From Acanthaster planci (lineage: Eukaryota; Echinodermata; Asteroidea; Valvatida; Acanthasteridae), in assembly GCF_001949145.1 (NCBI RefSeq), contig NW_019091359.1:3310036-3374035 (forward strand): 64,000 nucleotides of DNA, written 5' to 3'. Positions 9,398 to 21,118 of this stretch are shown here, in pieces. Numbering within the stretch: position 1 is the stretch's first letter; every line of letters begins with the position of its first letter. Position numbers and translations under genes: made by a program. Under the pieces are notes generated by a model, which saw nothing but the letters and a program-made list of their open reading frames with translations, had not been told where the DNA came from and searched no databases.

Positions 9398-12014
9398 ACC
9401 ACGCAATGCCAATTGTTCATCTTTCTTCTGTTCCCTTGTGTTCAGTGTGATACTGACATTTTGAATTTATTACATTTAATAAAGGACTAATGTATTTGCC
9501 AAGGTCATGAGATGTAAGAACTGTCATAGAGTTGGATATTATCATGATTATATCTAACTCTATCAAGATCTCTACACATACATGCACAAGTATTTTCAAA
9601 AGACTTATCACAGATATTTGTTCGTGTTTGTCAACAAAATAGTACCTTGTAAATAGATGAATTTTTTGGTTTAACTTAATTATTTTGATTCATTTAATTG
9701 AGTTCTTTTCATGGACATGTTTACTTCTTGCTTGTATGGTTTCACTTTTCAGTAATTTTATTAAACTCCCCCTCTCCATTGGGCAATGGCAACCCCTGTT
9801 TTGGTGGAAATCAGTTCTGTGTTTCAACAGTCATTTATTTTTAATTGAATTCCACATGGGAAAAACTTTGTCAGGTGAAAGTAATTTTACTGAAACAATG
9901 GGCATCAATAGGGTCCTGGTAGATTATTATCAGCATGGTTTACGGTAGCAGGTTTTTTCTGCTGACTTTTGTAGCTAGGCCCAGGCCCCATATGTTGTTT
10001 CAGTCTTGGAATTCATTGAAGATCGATCTCATGTGTATGTTAATAAATGGAACTCTCTTATTTCTTGTTTGTTTCTTTTGGGATCTCAGATATGTATAAA
10101 ATAAACCAGATTAATTCATTGACTTGAAATGTTTCTGTTTGTTATTGCAAATATTAAACTTATGTATATATTAAGTTAGAACTGGGGAAACACCTGGTGT
10201 GATATTTAGACATGTATATATCTTTTTAAAATGAGATTTGCCATTCTGTCTAGAGAGAGTTTCATAGCTACAGAGCTTCAAAAAGTTTAAATTATCGATT
10301 GTTCAAAGCTTGTAGGACCGTTTGGTATCTTTTAAATATTTTAAGTGTAAAATTTTAGATGAAACAGTGAATCAGTGGGCAACAGGTAATTAATGAACAG
10401 TCCATGCTGCTCATCTTGCCACATCATTCTGATGCTAGCCTTTTCAGAGTAAAGGTAAGTTTTTAGTGTTTGGAAGACTCAAGATCACATTATTGGCCCT
10501 GTTTAGTCTTCCATTTGGCTTCCTAAGGGTAAGTGAAGGTTCAAGTTATTTTACAATGGTCACACAGTGGAATTATTATTTTCTTGAAATCTTGATCTTG
10601 AAAATGTATAGTGGCTTTGCTTTGCCAGCAGCAATGTCAGAGTTCATGCTTGTACAGAGATTCTTGCTGATCATTCATGAGAATTCATTATGCCATTTCA
10701 ATTATTCTGTATTTCCTTTATGCGTAAGTGCTGAACCCTTACTGTTTGCTAAGCTAAGTCTTGTTCATTAAGGCAGAAACCTTCATGCTGTATAATTATG
10801 TTGTAGTCTCAACTCTTAGTTGCGCCTGTACTAAAGTCACAAGCAGGGTGTCTGAGATGGCACTGGCTAGGCAGTCTGAAGTGTGGAGGATATGATGATT
10901 GTCGTTGATTATTTTGCAGAGGGGAGGAAGATGAGGGTGAAAAGTGGTGACCAAGGGAAGCCTAGGGATGGTTTCTTCACGGGGGGTCTTCTCCTTGAGT
11001 GCAAGACTTCTAGGGATGGAGCGTAACTGAAATTCGTCATTCATGGTAGCCCCACATATGCCATAAATGAGACCCAGGTACTAGACAGACTCTATACCCA
11101 GGGCATGGAGGTAGTACAGCTCTTGGGCCCTATTTAAAGGGATATAAGTGATCAGATGATGGTGAACAGGTGCAATCAATGCAATTATGTCAAAGGAAAC
11201 AATACCAATTACCAGCTGCAAGGGGTCTATTACAACACACAAGACCCAGATATTCATGAATATCACTAAGGCTGTACCTCTCAAGTGGCAAACATTTATT
11301 CAAAAATGCACTTTGCCGTTGTTCAAACCTGGCCAAAGTTCCAACATATAAAAACTATACAAAAATGCACAGTCCATGCACCCATTCATATTTTGCAGCA
11401 GACTGATCCAGTAAGCTCTGCCCTCTGTACATGTGGGCACATAGCACGTGTTCTCCAACGCCACACTACATGTTTCAGCAGCGCGCATCATAAGCATATG
11501 CATACATTTCAGACTTTTGTGCACGCATGTTAAACATAAATCCTGACTGTGATTGGTCCAAAATAATGGGCGGGGCTTAATGGATTATCTATTTATAACT
11601 AAGAGTGAATGGGTACTTTACAATAAATACCTAACAGGTACATATATGCAGAATCAAATAACCCACTTATGCTCCTTGCCAAGCACTTGTCATCTCTGGT
11701 TTTACTTCCACTGCATCTTCAGCTTTAATCCCTTGGATTGACATTCAACTCTGTTAAGGCTTCTCCAGGATATATGGACCAAATTCTAAAGTTTTTCTGA
11801 AGGACTTCATCACCTCCAAAGTGCCCCAAATCCTCACACAGGATAGGTAACAATGAAATTCCAAATATGAGTTGTCTTTTTTTGGAGGGGGGAATTTTCA
11901 AACTCATTTCTGGCTCCATCTTTAGCAGGACTTCCTTCTCCAAGTTTTGCAGGGTTCACAAACCCTGGATAAATGCTTGGTAAAGTTAGAAAATGAAATC
12001 TACGCATAATGCTG
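9398..12014. other. Intergenic space between SELENOK and ACTR8 3' ends
   Basis: No gene was recognised. The stretch contains a dispersed repeat copy (11044-11180) and a minus-strand AATAAA (TTTATT at 11295-11300) that could end ACTR8. ORFs here lack any recognisable domain. Confidence 0.5.
11044..11180. repeat. Dispersed repeat, copy 1 (second copy 38842-38995)
   Basis: TGGTAGCCCCACA, GCCATAAATGAG and AGTACAGCTCTTGGGCCCTA occur in the same order at 38842-38995. The family is unidentified and no coding capacity was seen. Confidence 0.7.
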
Positions 12015-15000
12015 CTACCAGACGAAGGGTGAGCGTTCCCTCAACACCTTGAGTCCATGTGTCTTCCATTCTCTCTGTCTAATCCACAACTCTTGTGCAG
12101 TGTCCAGGCATGCTAAGACTGTGCCCCCCTTCCAACACGTCATCCGTGGGTCAAGATCCTACGAAAATTCAGGGAAAAAACCACATGGCATATATAAATC
12201 TGAGCTGGGCACAGATTTTATACAACTAGAAGACACTATATCTCCAAATTGTCTTTGAGAGAATAGACAAAGACTTTGGAGTACAACCAAAATTACTAAC
12301 ACACTGTTTTCCAAACTTGATAGTCATAAAGAATTCTCTGCAGCAAAACGTTCAAAAAGAGATTATTAATACTACAGCTCTGAAAGCTGCCAACATGTAG
12401 CTCATGAATGGTAGGATTACATCGCGCCTAAACATAAGTTGCTAAAGTACTTCAAAAAAAGTTGTTTAAAAAACTAAATAAAAATCTGGCGGAACAGACA
12501 TCGTCAAACTGAAACTGTTTACTCACAAAATACTGTGATTACCTTGGATTTACAGATGACTTCCACTTTGTCCACTACCTTACGAAATGACGGTGGCATC
12601 TTAGTTTGTACACGATGCTGTAACATATCTGACGCCCCTTGGAAATGACTCAGCCCTCCTCCAACTACCAAGATACAGCTATACATCTTCTTTTTGGTTT
12701 CATCAGATGCTGCTCAAGATAGATGATGAATATTTGAATTGCTGTTATTGTTTTCTTGGTTACTAACGAGGTTGCATTATCTCTACCCTTGCATGACAAT
12801 ACCTTTTTTTCTAAATGCAAAAACCATGATTTTTGTAACAGTTTGTAGCTGGTGAATGAATAGACAAGATTATGATTCTCTTACAATAACCTTTGACCTC
12901 TGTTACAATTGTACACACTCAACTGTAAACCCAAAGTAGTTGTTGATGGATTGGCATGTTGATAAACTGTCGGAAGGAAACAGGTGTGAATAGGGGCAAA
13001 AATAAATCTGCAGGAGGTGTGGAAAGTTTATGCCCCTCCCCCAAAGAGGAATATTAAAGGGGCTGTGTGTGCCAATATAAAAAGACAACACTTTGTTACT
13101 GTGTACCTCATATCTGTTTTCATTTATCTTTCATGTGGCTACACCTTCAAAACAGAAAATTAGCTCAGACGGATGCTTTGATATTCTACGTGAACTTACA
13201 GCAACAGTCAATACTGTGAAGTATAGCCTGGTCCACTCCTAGAGGCTTGTCTAATGACTGAGAGGTGGAGATTCGTCTGGAGATGGTTGGGGGAGGAGCT
13301 TCCTCTGCTTGAATCAGATCACTCTGTGATTGGCTGGTAGGTGAAGTGGACAATTGACTCCCTGATGATGTCATGATACCATCTGCATTCTGATTGGTGG
13401 AATCTGAGTTGGTGGCAGAGCCTGATTTCTTGGTTGACTGCGGGAGAATGTTTCGTAAAACAAGTTGTGAAAACTTCAAGCATGGCAGTACTAGCTACAC
13501 TGTTTATAGATAGTCCGTGAGAAGCTGGAAACCACTTGTCTGCTTGGGGTCACATTGATACTTGTGTCTGAATTACAAGCAACATAACTGAAGACCTAAC
13601 GTCAGCCTCCAAACTTACATTGGTTGATGTGTAGATTGTGAATTCTACTTTCCATTGCCTGACTAATCTCCCATACAAGCAGTTTGTGGTTAATGATAAC
13701 TGCATCAGAGGTAGCCAATGATGACACGCAGGCCATATTCAATCCCTTTTTCTGCTGTGAGATTGAGGTCATCTTCAGACTTGGAGTACCTCATCAACTG
13801 AGAAACTACTCACCAACCACACAAAAGATCCTACATAAAGCTCGTACAATTATTAAACGAGGCAATAAACCATGATTTACTTCTGTGTACACAGAATTCC
13901 TTGTACACATGGTACACTTGATATCATGTTACAAAAAGAAATGACTCACTTTTGATAATCTTGGTGAAATGCAGTGACTGTGACTCATGAGTTCTGAGTG
14001 TGCAGTGTTCACTTACTCAGATTGCTGCATACATATTTCAATGAACAGCGCCCTCAATCAGTCAGGAATAGAGCAATTAAGCAGACATCTTTACCTGTTG
14101 CTGCTCTTTCTGTGTCTGAAGTAAGTACAGTTCATCATGAACATCTTCCGAGTCACCTTGATTCCTTTGCTGCGTGTAGGTCATCTTCTCTCCGATGATG
14201 CCAAATATTAACGGATAGAAGAGCCCCATGGGTGCCTGAAGGGTCTCGTCGCCCAGCTTGAGCTGATACATAAGGGTGGGCTGGTTGGGATAACGGACGT
14301 GGAAGTCTAGTAACTGCACTCCATCCAAGTCCTGGTGGGAAGATCATACATGAAAGCTACGTAGCATTGATAGTGTCAGGCAGCTTTGAAAAACATGCAG
14401 TAAAATAGATTTCTTGGTAGAAATAATGTTGCCATCATGGGTGTTGCTAGGGAGGGGTGCACAGGGGGGGGCTTGTCTCCCTCCCTCTGCAGAAAAACAG
14501 GAACAAGAACAAGGAAAAGTAACCCAAAAAAAATTTAATTTGGATTAAAATCATCAATTTGCTTGAAAACAAACGAACAAACCAACCAAAAAACAACCCA
14601 AAAAACATGAAATTGATCCAGAGAAAAAAGATTTTTGCTCCCAATGCCCATGGTGGCCAAACATTTGATATGGCCAATTTTGTCCAATCACAAGCGAGTT
14701 TCTGTCTTATAAGATCTGTGACTGGCTTTTGAGATAAACCAGTTTGAATCATCCTGCATCTGGTAATCTAGAAGTGAGCCATTTTCATTTATTAAGGTAC
14801 ATAAATAGTTTTAGTAATATAACATTGACAACACAAGGGCAAAAAACTCAATATTCTCAAGACAAATGCCTTTGGGAAGGACCCCCCCCCAAGACTGAAG
14901 AGTCAAACCCACTTGATCCAGATGGCAGAATGTTTCTTTGAGTTCCAGAAGGAGAAGAGCATCCATTGTCTTGGCTGGTTGGCACTCTTGGTAAGGGAAG

Positions 15001-18000
15001 AAAGCTCTCTCTAACAGCCATGTGAAACAACGGGTGACATCACTCCCACCATATGTCATACACAACCTGGGTGAAAAGTGCAATGTATTAATAATAATAT
15101 ATTAATCCTTATCGTGTGTTACTGGCGGCCATTACTTGTCCAATATGTATATCTGAATGCTCCATGATACCTTGTGTTTCTATGGGACAAGCCATCTTCA
15201 ACACAACAGACACTGGTCTTTTGGTCGCCAACATCCACAACACAAGCACTGCTAAGACCGCTTCCGTAGGTAGCTAACACTGACTCCTAAGAAGCAAAGA
15301 CAGTGTTGGGGTCACAAGACTTCAACAAATCTTTACAAGAACAAACAAGTGTGTTTGCGTTTACCCCCAAATCATGCAGAGTCTCAATCTCGTTATTCAA
15401 AAATTTAATTACTCAAACCCCATTCCTTGTGTACATCATCCTGTTTTATTTTGTGTTTTAAGCTGGTCAGCGTAAAATCATACTTTCACTGCAAGAAATC
15501 CACTCATTTTTTGTTTGAACTTAAAGTCCTATAAGTACGAACCTCTTTCAAAAAAAGCAATGAAAAGTTTTCATGTTGTTTGATTGTTACTGAAATCGGT
15601 TGTGGAATCAGCAGCCTACCTGATGGACAATAGCAGCCCCAAAGCCCATCCTAAGCAATAAAAGGTTCATGAGTTCTTTGACATGAGGACGATGATAGAT
15701 ATCTGGTATGATCAGGACAGCTCGATAATGCTGCAACCAGAAAATGATGCAAGAAAAACAAACACTCCGCATAAAACTTGAATTGTAAGCAGTCCTGTAA
15801 TCAATATGCATCCCTGATTTACAAGTTACTAAACAAAATCTAAGTTACTAAACAAAATCTAAGTTACTAAACAAAATCTAGCATGCAAAAGAAACATCTT
15901 CAATTTCTTTGAAAGACAAGAGTACAATTACGAGATATTCAAAAGATTTCATTACACAGAAAGGTATCTTGCCCACACCTTTTGCTTTTATTACAATGGA
16001 ATTGCTTGTCTTTCCTTACAAAATTTCTCTGCCTGATTCCTAAGCCAAGTTTCAAAGTTTGCCAACCAATGAGTAAGTTCCCTGATGGTGACTTTTCTGC
16101 AGCGACTTATTTGAAGAAATGCAATTACTGGGATGGCAAGGCACTACTGCATGAATTTTTAAACTCTGGTTCTTGGTGAGCTACAACATCCTATTGGTGG
16201 AACAGGAACTTAGCATGATTGTACCACCTGCTTGTACCACCTGCTTATAAGCATGGTGCCATCACAGTAATTGCTTCTAAATCTCATCATTGGATTCACC
16301 TATAAAAGTCACTGTCATGTACTTACTTTCAGGTCTTTGAGGGGTATGTTCAGTTTCTGTTGTAAGGTCATGCCCCAGACGGTCTCCAAGTCTTGCAGCA
16401 CGCTTGTCAGTGACCCTCCAACACCACAGTGAAGGTTGAGCCCGCCTCGTCTGATTGGCCAATGAATGTTGAAACCATCGTTAGGTTCCAGATATAAAGC
16501 CTAAAATTAAAAAAATTCACAAAAATGTGAAATCGACCATGTCATCAATTGACAAAAACTTTAAATGGTGCCTGGCATCAACTTGTCCAGTGAACGATCT
16601 CATAAAGGTATAAATTATTGGTTATGACTGTAATAAAGAGGTCAACTCATGAGGCCAGTGTTTCTTGAGGAGTTGGAAGGAGGGGTCTAGAAATCATCTG
16701 ATGCTGGGGGCACTATGCAACGTCAACATTCTGACTCTATGCATGTACAGTATAGTGCTGTTCACTGCATCATGCTGACTTGACACAGGATTCTGCCAAC
16801 GGGAAGAAAAGTTTTGTTGACAAAGCTGAAACAAGGAGGGTGGGAGTGTTGAGGGGAGGGTGACACTCCCACCCACCCCAGCTCCCGTATCTAATAACTG
16901 CTGAAGTGTGTCATCTATGAAACAGGAACCATTTCACAGGATAAAAGATGTCTTCCATTCCTCAAATGAACAACATCCTTCAAGGACAAATTCCACCAGA
17001 ATTGAAATGCTAATGACTCAAGCTTTTCAGATCTACAGAAAAAAAGTAATTAGAAATGCTTACTTTTGGATCTTGTTAGATTTAGCATGGTTAAAATTTT
17101 AACAGACATACCAAAACACTATGCAAAAAAAATATATTTATTCTATAGAACATAACAAGATCTAAGTCACTTGGGATCAGCTACCATTTTTCTCGTCAAT
17201 GTCTTCTGTACTAACCTCTTCACCAATGATGAACTCTGGTTTGCTAGATGTGTCACTCCACTGCATACCTGAATTGTCATCTATTGGCTGTGATTTGACT
17301 GCACGGTTGAAACCAGTCACCTGACAATGAATAATATACTCCAAAAAAACTTCCATACTAAAGACAGATAACTTCACTTTATTCAGATGTCCCCAGTTCA
17401 AGTCAAAGTGGTATGCTCCACCCCAGCAAGTCCTTTAGTGGGGTGGGGATTAACATATCAGTCTAGAAATGGCTGATGCCTAAGGGTCTGTCTCATAACT
17501 GACCCTGCTTTAAAAATTGCTCTGCTGCTGTTGCTAACAATAGCATCTGCATAAATGCACAAATGAAACCTCCTTGTGATGCATGGAATAGACGTACATG
17601 TAAGCCACTTCTTATGCAGCTTCTTAATTCTGTCATCAACGAGGGAGAGAGCCACAAAACTGCGTCCAAATCATCAACCAGGCTGGCCCTACCACCTTAA
17701 TCACCGCCATACCTCTGCAGCAGGAACACTTTGTCTACGCTGACCCTGAGACGTCTTACGAGACCAGATGGCTTGCTCCACCATCTTGAGAGTATGTTCT
17801 TGCTGAGTCTCACTATTAGGATGCTGCAAGGATCAATCAATCAATCAATATCAATCTACACATGTAGTTCTTAATGCGGTGTCATTTTCCAATAAACCTC
17901 TGCAATGATGACACCACACCCTGTGCTTTCCTATAGTGCTCAGTGGACCATGTGAGTGATGTTGTTAGTACACAGACCTGTTAAGCCCTGCGTTAGACAG

Positions 18001-19022
18001 TGTAGAATCAGAACCATTTGAACATAAGTTCAGGGTGCAATACAGTGTACTAAAAAAATTGGATAAGGTGATCAACGGGGCGCGCCATGATATCCAACTC
18101 TACGGGAGGGTGCACATACATGTATATGACAGTCAGTTACAAGCTAAGACATGCTTCATTAAGCTAATTACATGTATGTGTATGAACACAGAAACTTGCT
18201 AAGCTTTTAAGACAATAGGTTAGCAGAAACAAGCAACAAGCCAAAAACTTCATGCATTGCTCACAACTGGTACCACTCATCTGGCTTTTTGGCTTAATTC
18301 ATAAATTTCCTTAGTAAGCACTTTCGCTCAGTAGCTTTGTGAATAGGGCCATAATGTGAATACATGTATATTAATTTATATACTCTAACATGAGGAGACT
18401 GCGGTGGCAACATGCTCATTGTTGGCGCAAGTTCTTGACTGAAGCTGTGAGCGCATATTGGCAAGTCATGATACCCTATTGTCACTTGTTCCAGTGTCCC
18501 ACTCAACAGAGTAAGACATTTGACAGTTTAACATCTACAATTCACAGCACCTGTTTACTACCAATTTCTACACTTTTTTACAGCATTTGTAGAATAGTTT
18601 TAGTAGAGTTTTATGAAACAGACAGTAATATAGGAAAACTATACAACTGTATAACAAATATGGCCTAGTTCATGAGGAAGGTAGACTCAACTCTGTCAGA
18701 AGACTGTTTTAGGGATAAGTCTTAACTTGGTAGGATTTTCATGAGAAAGCACCAGTTAGACAATGACTTCCGTGCTTTTGTAACTTTGATGTTTAATGGA
18801 TGAATAAAATAAACAGAACTGTAGTTATGTTCTCAACATAAATACAAACTGAATAATTTGAACTTACAAATATACCATCCCTGATGAGAACTGAGTCTTC
18901 ATATTTCGGTAGGATGGACCGATCCTTCTGTCTTCTTGCAATGACTTGTGGGATAGTAACAGGTAGAGCGTCTGTTGCACGGCCAATCCGTAACCAGTAG
19001 GATCCTGGATGAATCACCACAA
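12015..19022 (-). CDS. ACTR8: Actin-related protein 8 (INO80 complex), N-terminal exon not found
   Basis: Eleven minus-strand exons, 5' to 3': 19022-18868, 17823-17713, 17320-17216, 16500-16327, 15730-15620, 15286-15171, 15066-14913, 14331-14095, 13437-13200, 12709-12543 and 12158-12015 (stop TAG 12017-12015). They join in phase to 569 residues. The sequence runs from VVIHPGSYWLRIGRATD through VDVGDQKTSVCCVEDG, YGGSDVTRCFTWLLERAFFPY and VVGGGLSHFQGA to LKVLRERSPFVW, following ACTR8 throughout. Known role: nuclear actin-fold subunit of the INO80 chromatin remodeller that contacts nucleosomal and linker DNA. The vertebrate protein is about 624 aa, so about 50 N-terminal residues are missing. 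The first listed exon begins mid-codon (two bases), so a donor ending in phase 1 must exist upstream. Ser/Thr-rich exon 13437-13200 is the variable insertion. The donor at 17215 (GTTAGT) is off-consensus but required by homology. Confidence 0.95.
15822..15879. repeat. 20-bp tandem repeat, 3 copies, ACTR8 intron
   Basis: AAGTTACTAAACAAAATCT is repeated three times in an intron, about 90 bases upstream (in gene orientation) of the 15730-15620 exon. The copies are almost identical, so it is a young minisatellite. Confidence 0.9.
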
Positions 19023-19551
19023 CTGTGGCCCATTGTATTGGCTAATAATTACAAGCCAATGAGATCAAAAGCAGAAACATAAAACATACAGTAGTTTTGA
19101 TACATTTATTTGCTAAAAAAATCTGTGAAAAAAAAACAGAAAAGAAGAAGTAACTTCCTTCTCCAAACGTCTCTATTTTTTACAAGTTTCCACCTCCACC
19201 TCATAATACATGTAGCACTGTCTCATTCCTCCAACATCCCTTGAAAGTCTGGATTGGTATACCTGACAAGAATGTAAAGTGATATGCATGTATACACGAC
19301 AAACTGATGACATCATTTTTGCTGAAGGGCAAAACCCTTGAAAGCAGTTACTTTTCAATTGATGCAGTATCTAGTCATGCTAGGCAAAGTCACTAGGACT
19401 CTACAACTTGCTTTATACCTATTTAGCATTTTCACATAACGATCAAGCGACTACAATGTGTTCCCTTTGGGAAGAGATCCATCATGTGGATGCCAGTAAT
19501 TATTCCCTACAACAAGGCTACAGTGACCTATCAGTTACTTTTATTAACCAT

Positions 19552-19613
19552 CAGAAAGCAAAAACATGTCCAGAAAACTGAAAAGCTCAATTTAGGGGGG
19601 AAAAAACACCAAG
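19552..19613. repeat. Dispersed repeat, copy at ACTR8 intron 1 (second copy 21910-21982)
   Basis: AGAAAGCAAAAACATGTCCAG followed by a G-run, an A-run and ACCAAG occurs here and again at 21910-21982. Upstream of both, GGGAAGAG and GCCAGTAA are also shared. Unidentified family. Confidence 0.6.
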
Positions 19614-19666
19614 TCATTTACTAATAAAAACAATTGGAATTTTTCAGACCGGTCTGACCAATATTT

Positions 19667-20287
19667 GACTTCTCCAAAACGTTTGATACTGTCCCCCGTG
19701 AGCATCTGAAAGCTAAGCTTCATATGTATGGAATACGTGGAAAGTTACTGAAGTGGATAGCCAACTTTCTTCAGATGCGTAAACAAAGAGTGGTGTTCAA
19801 TGGATCTAGTTCTGATATGGATTCTGTGGACTCTGGTGTGCCTCAAGGCACAGTCCTCGGCCCTCTTTTACTTTTGCTTTACATCAACAACATCACAGAC
19901 AATCTTCAGTCAGAAATTTGTCTTTTTGCTGACGATTGCATTTTCTATAGAAATATCCACAACCGGGCTGACTGCATCACACTTCAGGAAGAAATTGATA
20001 AACTCCATGAATGGGCCTCTACACGGCAAATGTAATTTAAGGTGGAAAGCTTGCAGTAGCACCATGCAAGGATACAATCTCTTTTGTGAGTCTGTATGGT
20101 TCTGAAAAGACCAGGTAAAACAGCCACTGGAAACAGTATTCAACTTGATTTGCCGCACAGCAAAACTGAAGCGCATAGGAATTCCTTTGTACCCAGAACT
20201 TGTAGAGATTGGAACAGGCTTCCTGATACAATAGTCTCAACAATGTCAATCAGCTCTTTTGGGGATCAGGTTCTTGTGTTTATCTGA
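19667..20287 (+). mobile_element. LINE relic: reverse-transcriptase fragment and C-terminal tail
   Basis: From 19667 an open frame reads DFSKTFDTVPREHL, then MYGIRGKLLKWI, SGVPQGTVLGPLLLLLYIN and LFADD. These are RT palm motifs of a Jockey/CR1-type non-LTR retrotransposon, with FADD in place of the usual YADD. The frame stops at 20033-20035. A second frame at 20096-20287 holds RTCRDWNRLPDTIVS, the end typical of such ORF2 proteins. The piece between RT and tail is deleted and no endonuclease domain is present, so the element is dead. It lies between the ACTR8 exon at 19022 and the WASL start, and may have lengthened ACTR8 intron 1. Confidence 0.85.
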
Positions 20288-20481
20288 TCCAGGGACAGGA
20301 ACTTAAAGTAACTTTGTGTCACGTCTTCTCCCGTGGCTATACGTGGATTCAGTGAATCTGTTGCTACGTACTGTATAAAGAAGTCTCCTTCATTTGTCAT
20401 AGGGTGTGCGTACAGGGTGTCAAGCGGCGTCTGTACTATATGGAACTCTTTTTTAAGTTCCATTCATTCAATCATCATGAT

Positions 20482-20700
20482 AATTCATCCCCCGTACCCC
20501 CAGAACTGTGGGGTCCGACTCCGCTCCCACGAACGTTCATGGGAGTACATGTATAGGGGGGCGGACGTCAGACCCCACAGTTCTGGGGGTGTCCCCCCCC
20601 CGGCCCACCAGCGGGTTCGCTGTCATGGCTGTCGTCCGCTTAGCCCCACTAGTGTGGCACGCACTCTCACTCGGGAGTGAGAGTCCGTAGTAGTGGGGCT
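20482..20700. repeat. Nested foldback/palindrome cluster upstream of WASL
   Basis: The outer palindrome pairs CCCCCAGAACTGTGGGGTCCGA (20499 on) with TCAGACCCCACAGTTCTGGGGG (20566-20587). A second pairs AGCCCCACTA (20642 on) with TAGTGGGGCT (ending 20700), and inside it ACTCTCAC and GTGAGAGT form a third. The cluster is GC-rich compared with its flanks. A degenerate relative of the outer palindrome is at 38296-38366. Confidence 0.8.
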
Positions 20701-21118
20701 ATCGTCCGCTCGGCTAATCATGCTCGTGAGTAGGCCTACATGTACAGTAGTTCTACCGTAGTTTCACACTACAACGGCAATACGGGGTATCATACAGTTA
20801 CTTCAATTCATCATGACTGAATTATTTCTGGATGTAGCCTATCATTACTTTACCTCAACCATGATTCCAAGGAACCCAGACGAAATAATCAACACACCGA
20901 CGCAAGACACATCTTAAATCGTGCATCTGTTTCCCTGAGTCCAAAACGATTGTGCCTGTAAGTTTGAAATATCTTCACTAGTCTGGTCCCAAATGAATCA
21001 TTCATTTATTTCATTTTCATTGGCCAATGACGTCTGCATTAACTGTTTGCTCTTTGACCTATGCTAAACAACTCCACCTGCCGCGCCTGCGGGATAATCG
21101 CGGAAGTGTTCTTCAGAA

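Noticed and set aside
20266-20463. Minus-strand 65-aa ORF next to the LINE relic
   Set aside because: Its start region (GTCTGTA..ATGGAACTC) matches bits at 22446 and 37160 that belong to a dispersed repeat, and no protein family was recognised.
20841-20985. Minus-strand segment with an acceptor-like CAG, an ATG and a GTAAAG donor, considered as ACTR8 exon 1
   Set aside because: Its phase does not join to the ACTR8 exon at 19022 without creating a stop, and it shows no resemblance to the ACTR8 N terminus.
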